From Gibbula magus (Eukaryota; Mollusca; Gastropoda; Trochida; Trochidae): a stretch of DNA of 64,000 nucleotides. A program made the position numbers and the translations under genes. The DNA is taken from positions 49,139,630 through 49,203,629 of the forward strand of contig OW388297.1 of the NCBI GenBank assembly GCA_936450465.1. The letters run 5' to 3'. Shown in pieces: positions 58,821 through 64,000 of this stretch. The notes below the pieces were generated by a model, which saw only the letters and a list, made by a program, of their open reading frames with translations, was not told the DNA's origin and did not search any database. The first letter of the stretch is position 1. Each line of letters begins with the position of its first letter.

Positions 58821-59033
58821 CTGATGGCACAGAGCCATTTTTACTCCAACATGTTTCATTGGTATAATCAGGGAGTTTGACAGTTGTGACATTACGATGT
58901 CACAATGATAGTGACGTAACAATGACATGACGTCATAATACAGCAAGCGGTAGAGTGGACTCATTGTGCATTTAGACCGAACAGAGTAAATAATGTATAA
59001 CATCATTACATTATTAAACATTTAGTTTGGGTC

Positions 59034-59395
59034 TTAAAGGCGCTGTAGCACGTTTTTTGCAAAATTTATTATTTCAAATCTCCCATTTATAATGATAGTT
59101 TATGTCATTTAAATTAACTTTAGAGGGTAAAACATCTTATTAAACAAACCAATTATCTGTAGTGGTAAAAACTATGTTGCGTATAAAGCAAAAATTGCAT
59201 GGCGGCCATTTTATTGTGAACACAATTTATTATTTTGTATTACAAAAACGTTTCCCATGGCTTTACCGAAGCATGTACACTCATTTTCAACTTTATTTTC
59301 CGAAGAGAGAAGGATGTTTTACTATTGGTGAAATTATTTTTCAAATACATTTCATCAACTTATTTGAGCAAAAAAACGTGATACTGCCCCTTTAA
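59034..59395. mobile_element. TTAA-type MITE, best preserved copy
   Basis: Starts TTAAAGGCGCTGTAGCACGT and ends ACGTGATACTGCCCCTTTAA. The two ~27-bp termini are imperfect inverted repeats and TTAA forms both outer edges, as in piggyBac-type insertions. It is 362 bp with no transposase. Relatives lie at 1-41, 21,701 and 38,235. A 77-codon frame inside it is not a gene. Confidence 0.82.
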
Positions 59396-60227
59396 TATTT
59401 TAATATCATGACTGTACTTACTCTTCTGTAGCTTGCTGTGTTGTAATGCGCTATGCTAAACTATATATCCGTGTATATTATTCCTCTGTGAATAAATGTT
59501 GTGCGCTGAATAAGTGTTCTGTTTTCTATTATAAACTGAATGAATGAATAATCTTCGTATTCCTGTAAATTGATCAGAAAGTAAAACAATATATCAATCA
59601 TTCTAAATTCTTACTCTGCTCCAGTGACGTTGACATTGTGTTCATTGTTTATGTTTTAATAGGACGTCATATTTTCACACATCATGCAGTAGTATACTGC
59701 AATATGGATCATGACAATTTAAAATGCTGTTTCAAAGTAGCAAATCAAGAGTTGTAACATAGAAAGCGGAAGGCTAAATGACATATGTGTTTTCGTTTAT
59801 GATTTGTTATTTGTGAGTAATTAAGGCGAAAATATTACCTTATAAAATGTAAACGAATTTCAACTCAAATCAGTATTTGTTTACCATACCATTTCATCGA
59901 AACAAATACGTTGAATTTATTGATCTAAATTCAAAACAACTTGTAACGTTAAGATAATTTTGCTGAATTGAAGCGGAGGTAAAATATTCAGAATGCGCAG
60001 TTGTTCAGATGTACTAGATGTGGTTTTGAGGGGGCATAAAATATTCAAGTAAAGCGGTTTTCTTCTCACACAGACATTATCTTAATAAAGTGCATGTTCA
60101 TGAACTAAAACCCTCTAACGTCAAAGTATGACAGGGTAAGCACTGTCCACCCTACCACTCTGAATGGATAGTGCAGTGAATTCATGTGATGGATATATAG
60201 GATCGCTGGACCTGGAGCCGTTAACCA
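59396..60227. other. No gene seen
   Basis: AT-rich, chance frames only. Confidence 0.5.
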
Positions 60228-61545
60228 CTGAAAGAAGAGTTGAGGGCTGCTGTACCAGGAGCTGAGGGCTTCTGTACCAGGAGCTGAAGGCTTCTGTACC
60301 AGGAGTTGAGGGCTGCTGTACCAGGAACTGAGGGCTGCTGTACCAGGAGTTGAGGGCTGCTGTACCAGGAGTGACAGCTTCTGTACCAGGAGTGAGGGCT
60401 TCTGTACCAGGAGTGAGGGCTTCTGTACCAGGAGCTGAGGGTTTCTGTACCAGGAGCTGAGGGCTGCTGAACCAGGAGCTGAAGGCTTATGTACCAGGAG
60501 CTGAGGGCTTCTGTACCAGGAGCTGAGGGCTTCTGTACCAGGAGCTGAGGGCTGCTGTACCAGGAGCTGAGGGCTGCTGTACCAGGAATTGAGGGCTGCT
60601 GTACCAGGAGTGACAGCTTCTGTACCAGGAGTGAGGGCTTCTGTACCAGGAGCTGAGGGCTGCTGTACCAGGTGTTGAGGGCTGCTGTACCAGGAGCTGA
60701 GGGTTTCTGTACCAGGAGCTGAGGGCTGCTGAACCAGGAGCTGAAGGCTTATGTACCAGGAGCTGAGGGCTTCTGTACCAGGAGCTGAGGGCTTCTGTAC
60801 CAGGAGCTGAGGGCTGCTGTACCAGGAGCTGAGGGCTGCTGTACCAGGAGCTGAGGGCTGCTGAACCAGGAGCTGAAGGCTTATGTACCAGGAGCTGAGG
60901 GCTTCTGTACCAGGAGCTGAAGGCTTCTGTACCAGGAGTTGAGGGCTGCTGTACCAGGTGTTGAGGGCTTCTGTACCAGGAGTTGAGGGCTGCTGTACCA
61001 GGAGCTGAGGGCTGCTGTACCAGGAGCTGAGGGCTGCTGTACCAGGAGCTGAGGGCTGCTGAACCAGGAGCTGAAGGCTTATGTACCAGGAGCTGAGGGC
61101 TTCTGTACCAGGAGCTGAAGGCTTCTGTACCAGGAGTTGAGGGCTGCTGTACCAGGTGTTGAGGGCTGCTGAACCAGGAGTTGAGGGCTGCTGTACCAGG
61201 AGCTGAGGGCTTCGGTACCAGGAGTTGAGGTCTGTTGAAGGAAGAACTGAGGGCCGCTTGAGCAAAGATTCAGAATCGGTTGAGCAAGAAATCAGGGCCC
61301 CTGCAGCAAGAACTCAGGACCACTGAAGTAATAACTCAAGGCCACTGGAGCAAGAAACTGACGGCCACTGGAGCAGGGAATAAGGGCCGTTGATTTAACA
61401 GTTGAGGAACACTGGTGCAAGAACTCAGGGTCGCTAGAGCAAGGACTGAGGGCCGCTGGAGCAAGAACTAAGGGCCACTGAACCAAGATTGGAGAGCGGA
61501 GAGCTACTGGACTGTGAATTGAGAGCCGCTGTGTCAAGAGCTTCC
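60228..61545. repeat. 22-bp minisatellite, about 60 copies
   Basis: The unit CAGGAGCTGAGGGCTGCTGT plus AC repeats every 22 bp from 60,228 to about 61,230. A diverged form (GGAGCAAGAACTGAGGGCCG plus CT) runs to about 61,545. Because 22 is not a multiple of three, three units make 66 bp, and the minus-strand frame 60,105-61,265 reads a 22-residue repeat rich in Ser, Pro, Gln, Leu and Trp (for example SSPQLLVQQPSAPGTEAL). That frame opens at TTG, has no ATG before the repeat, and stays open only because the unit lacks minus-strand stops, so I do not call it a gene. Confidence 0.92.
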
Positions 61546-62065
61546 CTGGGTGAAGTCAAGATGAAAGGTAATGATTCCATTACTCACATTATTCACATTA
61601 TTCACTTTTTTAGTTTTTAGTGCCTGAAGTACATTGTATTAAAGCAATACTTTTCAGATACACTCGCTTTACAAATTGTTCAAAATGTAACAGCAGATAT
61701 AGTAATTTCACAATTTACAAATTTACAATTTCACGCAGTAGCGTAATAATATATTTACTTTATGACTGAACACGAGGGTTATGGTAGGTTATGAATACTA
61801 ATATGTATTAATAGGTATTTTAGCAGTTTGAATGGAGCAACGTAATTCCGTATGAGTTACTGATATACCACCATCACGTGTATGGCGAATCGTTTTTTTC
61901 TTCTTTTTTTTTGTGTGTATGGCGAATCTTGCTTTTGCTCTTTCTTACTCGGTGTTTTTTTATATTTTAAATCTCCTTATATTAATTCTCCTAATGTCTG
62001 GGTGTCACATACACTGTTTTCAATAATAATGCGAAAAGTCAACTCGTTCAAAAATTAAAGCTAAA
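61546..62065. other. No gene seen
   Basis: AT-rich. Stop codons in the gag frame just before 62,066 suggest that the retroelement downstream is 5' truncated. Confidence 0.45.
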
Positions 62066-62446
62066 ATGGTTTATCCTTCTTTTGAGGAATCTGCTGTGGA
62101 ACAGATATGTATTGACGAATTCATCAGTAATGTTGACCGGAAAGATTTGGGATTGAAGTTGCGTCATGCCGGAATGTGCTCTCTTGATGAAGTTGTGACA
62201 CTTTGTGTACAGTGGGAAGCTGTGGAGTTAGCCGATAGTAAACGTAGACAAGTTGTTCTGGCTTCTGTGAAATCTGTTCCAAGTAAAGACAGTGAGATTC
62301 AGAAGTTGAAAGCTATTAATGATGACTTGAGGCAACAACTAACTAAGTTAAAGCAAGGAAAATCAAATTTTTCATCAAGACTTGTGGGGAAAAAAGGTCA
62401 TCTCATAGAGAGGTGTTACACAAAGCAGAGGATGTTTTGTATGTAA
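62066..62446 (+). pseudogene. gag: Gag C-terminal part, frameshifted
   Basis: A 126-codon frame with ICIDEFISNVDRKDLGLKLR, a Cys-containing DEVVTLCVQWEAVE helix and a coiled-coil-like SEIQKLKAINDDLRQQLTKL typical of Ty3 Gag. It ends in a partial knuckle (GKKGHLIERC). A complete CCHC knuckle (CFVCKQQGHIAREC) follows in another frame at about 62,432-62,474, so a frame change lies between them. The N-terminal capsid half is missing. Confidence 0.75.
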
Positions 62447-62509
62447 ACAGCAAGGTCATATTGCAAGAGAATGTCAAGTAAAGGCTGAAACACAAGTTAC
62501 GTCCAGTTC

Positions 62510-62516
62510 CCCAAAA
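62510..62516 (+). other. -1 slippery heptamer C-CCA-AAA at the gag/pol junction
   Basis: In the frame of the intact zinc knuckle, CCA and AAA are codons, preceded by C, and a TGA stop follows three bases later (62,520-62,522). A -1 slip leads straight into the protease frame. The arrangement is that of a programmed frameshift site. Confidence 0.75.
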
Positions 62517-62518
62517 GT

Positions 62519-63061
62519 TTGAGAGCTGTTGATGAGGCCCAGTCCCCAGCTCATATTTCTCTCCCAGGGCCATCTTCGAGTTTATATTGTCCAACTCATG
62601 AAGTTACAGGTCGGATAAATGGCACTTTGACTCGTATGATAGTTGACATAGGAAGTGGCATCGGTAATATCAGTCAGTCGTTGGTAGACAGTCTTATACC
62701 TAAGCCGACTTTGTTACCCATTGATGTTAATTTAACTGGTTTAGGTGGAGCATTAGATCTGTTGGGTATGATACATTCGGATGTTAGTTTGGGCGGTAAT
62801 ACGTTTTGTGTCCCTATGGTTGTAGTGCCGGATCTTCCTAATGATGTTTATTTGGGAGCAGAGGTTACAGCTAGGCATAATGTGGTGATTGACTGTAAGA
62901 ATAACAGATGGAAGTTCGACTCTCGAAGTGTTCCTCTTCAGCAGGTTAGCAAGAATTTAACATTTGGTGTTGTGATGGCTGATACTGTTGTTGTTCCGGC
63001 AAAACATGAGATGGTTTTCCCTTCCAAGTTGGATGGATATTTTGAGGGAGGGAATTATTGA
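62519..63061 (+). pseudogene. Retropepsin-like protease region with altered catalytic motif
   Basis: About 180 residues entered by frameshift (first codon TTG). The N-terminal half carries TRMIVDIGSGIGNIS, where retroelement proteases have D-T/S-G: here the middle residue is Ile. The second half (NDVYLGAEVTARHNVVIDCK) matches the conserved Leu-Gly-x-Asp/Glu region. The frame ends at TGA 63,059-63,061, while homology continues in another frame. Confidence 0.75.
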
Positions 63062-63094
63062 AGGACAGTCTACTTTTGAGAAGTCTTCAGCATT

Positions 63095-63289
63095 ATGGTG
63101 GCCAGAGTAGTTGTGAATTCGGGGCAAAGAACAGTTCCTGTCAGAGTTGTTAACACCACTGATGCAGATATTCACATACATAAGGGTACCAAGGTGAGAG
63201 TCTTTACTGAGATAAATGACAAGACAAAAGAGCATAGCCCTGAAGTACAAAAGTCATATGGAAAATGTGAAGTTGGAGATAACTTCTAG
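63095..63289 (+). pseudogene. Pol linker between protease and RT, frameshifted
   Basis: MVARVVVNSGQRTVPVRVVN and TDADIHIHKGTKV correspond to the beta-rich segment that follows protease in Ty3-type pol. It is separated by frame changes from both neighbours. Confidence 0.6.
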
Positions 63290-64000
63290 TCAACGTCAGC
63301 AATTGGACATGCTTTTGGCTGCTTATTCAGATTTGTTTTCGAAAGGTTCCCATTATTTGGGACGGACTGATAGAGTATATCATGAGATCAAGACTGGTAA
63401 TTATCCTCCTATCAAGCAGGCAGGTCGTCGGTTACCTTATCACAGACAGACTGGAGTAAGGAACATTTTGGATACTATGGAAAAGGATGGAATTATTCGA
63501 CCTTTTGATTCTCCTACGGCCTCACCTATAGTTCTAGTAACCAAGCCGGATTCATCTTTGCTCGTATACATTGACATGAGACGCTTGAATGAGGTCACTG
63601 TTAAGGATGCCTACCCTCTCCCAAGGATAGATGACACTTTAGACCAATTAGCTGTTTCAAGTTGGTATTCGTCGTTGGACTTAGCTTCAGGATACTGGCA
63701 AGTTGAGGTAAAGCCTGAGGATAGACCTAAGACTGCTTTTACCACAATGGGAGCTTTATATGAGTTCAATGTAATGCCATTTGGGTTGTGCAATGCTCCA
63801 GGAACGTTTCAACGGTTGATGGATTGCGTTTTATCTGGATTACAATGGAATATTTGCTTGGTATATATTGATGATATAATCATATACTCGAGAACATTTG
63901 AAGATCATTTAGAACATCTTGAGATGTTGTTCGTTCAATCAGTATCCCGCTATGCCTTTTATTTAATGTGTGTGTATTCAAGTGTGTGGAAAGAAGCAAA
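63258..64000 (+). pseudogene. Ty3-type reverse transcriptase, open at window end
   Basis: From an ATG at 63,258 the frame stays open to the end of the window. RT blocks: KQAGRRLPYHRQTGVRNI, DGIIRPFDSPTASPIVLV, SSLDLASGYWQVEVKPEDR (first Asp), FNVMPFGLCNAPGTFQRLMD and LVYIDDIIIYSRTFEDHLEH (YIDD). The catalytic residues are present. After LEHLEMLF, at about 63,930, the sequence no longer looks like RT, so the copy is probably broken there by a deletion or another insertion. Upstream frameshifts mean this RT is not translated as part of an intact Pol. Confidence 0.85.

Larger units (their letters stand above)
62066..64000 (+). mobile_element. Second Ty3-type retroelement, decayed, runs off the window
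   Basis: In order: partial gag, two zinc-knuckle sequences, slippery gag/pol junction, retropepsin-like protease, linker and reverse transcriptase with YIDD. Several frameshifts interrupt it. No LTR is seen upstream before the minisatellite. RT similarity ends at about 63,930, after which unrelated sequence continues in the same open frame. Confidence 0.88.

Noticed and set aside
60105..61265. 386-codon protein of 22-residue repeats
   Set aside because: It opens with TTG, no ATG precedes the repeat, and the frame is open only because the 22-bp unit lacks stops on that strand. Kept as a finding, not a gene.

Overview
This window reads as AT-rich, gene-poor, repeat-rich nuclear DNA of an animal. 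Evidence for this is the Ty3 and DIRS-type retrotransposons, a tRNA-derived SINE, many short inverted-repeat DNA elements, long tandem arrays, GT-AG-like splice signals, and the lack of operons or bacterial ribosome-binding sites. The mix of a GACGCC-tailed dispersed repeat, an L2-tailed SINE, TTAA-flanked MITEs and DIRS/Ty3 elements is what I would expect from a marine lophotrochozoan, probably a mollusc. That placement is inference, not proof.

Layout. 1-3378: no gene. 3379-6430: about 52 copies of a 58-bp satellite, each with two CACGTG boxes in a hairpin. 7780-8567: GA-based microsatellite with an embedded ~100-bp minisatellite. 9415-12125: about 84 copies of a 32-bp GATA-rich satellite with higher-order structure. 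12-23 kb: mostly featureless, with a degenerate repeat cluster (13.07-13.9 kb), a GA/GACA microsatellite (17.1-17.6 kb) and one possible signal-peptide exon (18.5 kb). 23-29 kb: copies of a dispersed minisatellite-like family built on an AANCGGGGACA motif, a GACGCC-tailed repeat, and a fold-back region with a Tc1/mariner-type MITE in its centre. 29-41 kb: a 2-kb TIR element with a hairpin element inside one of its ends, a TATA-bearing segment with clustered AGAACGG motifs, TTAA MITEs, a reverse-strand SINE, and more Tc1/mariner-type MITEs.

41,037-51,129 is the best preserved unit: a 10-kb Ty3-type LTR retrotransposon on the minus strand. It has 1,654-bp LTRs that differ at 2 sites, a GACA target duplication, a primer site complementary to tRNA-Lys, gag, a full 1,499-codon pol frame and a polypurine tract. 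Its gag is interrupted by a TAA inside the CCHC zinc knuckle, upstream of an in-phase T-TTA-AAC slippery site. A truncated, multiply frameshifted DIRS-type element follows (52.1-54.6 kb).

The only non-transposon gene I can support is an intronless frame at 56,182-57,351. It encodes a secreted protein that looks like a degenerate YWTD-type beta-propeller. Downstream are a (TA)n-linked palindrome (57.5-57.9 kb), a near-perfect 160-bp hairpin (58.7 kb), the best preserved TTAA MITE (59.0-59.4 kb) and a 22-bp minisatellite (60.2-61.5 kb). A decayed second Ty3-type element (62,066 to the window end) keeps a C-CCA-AAA slippery site at its gag/pol junction but has DIG in place of the protease DTG/DSG.

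The window is therefore a record of mobile-element insertion, nesting and tandem amplification, not a gene pathway. I found no CRISPR array, no convincing tRNA or rRNA gene, and no multi-gene system.
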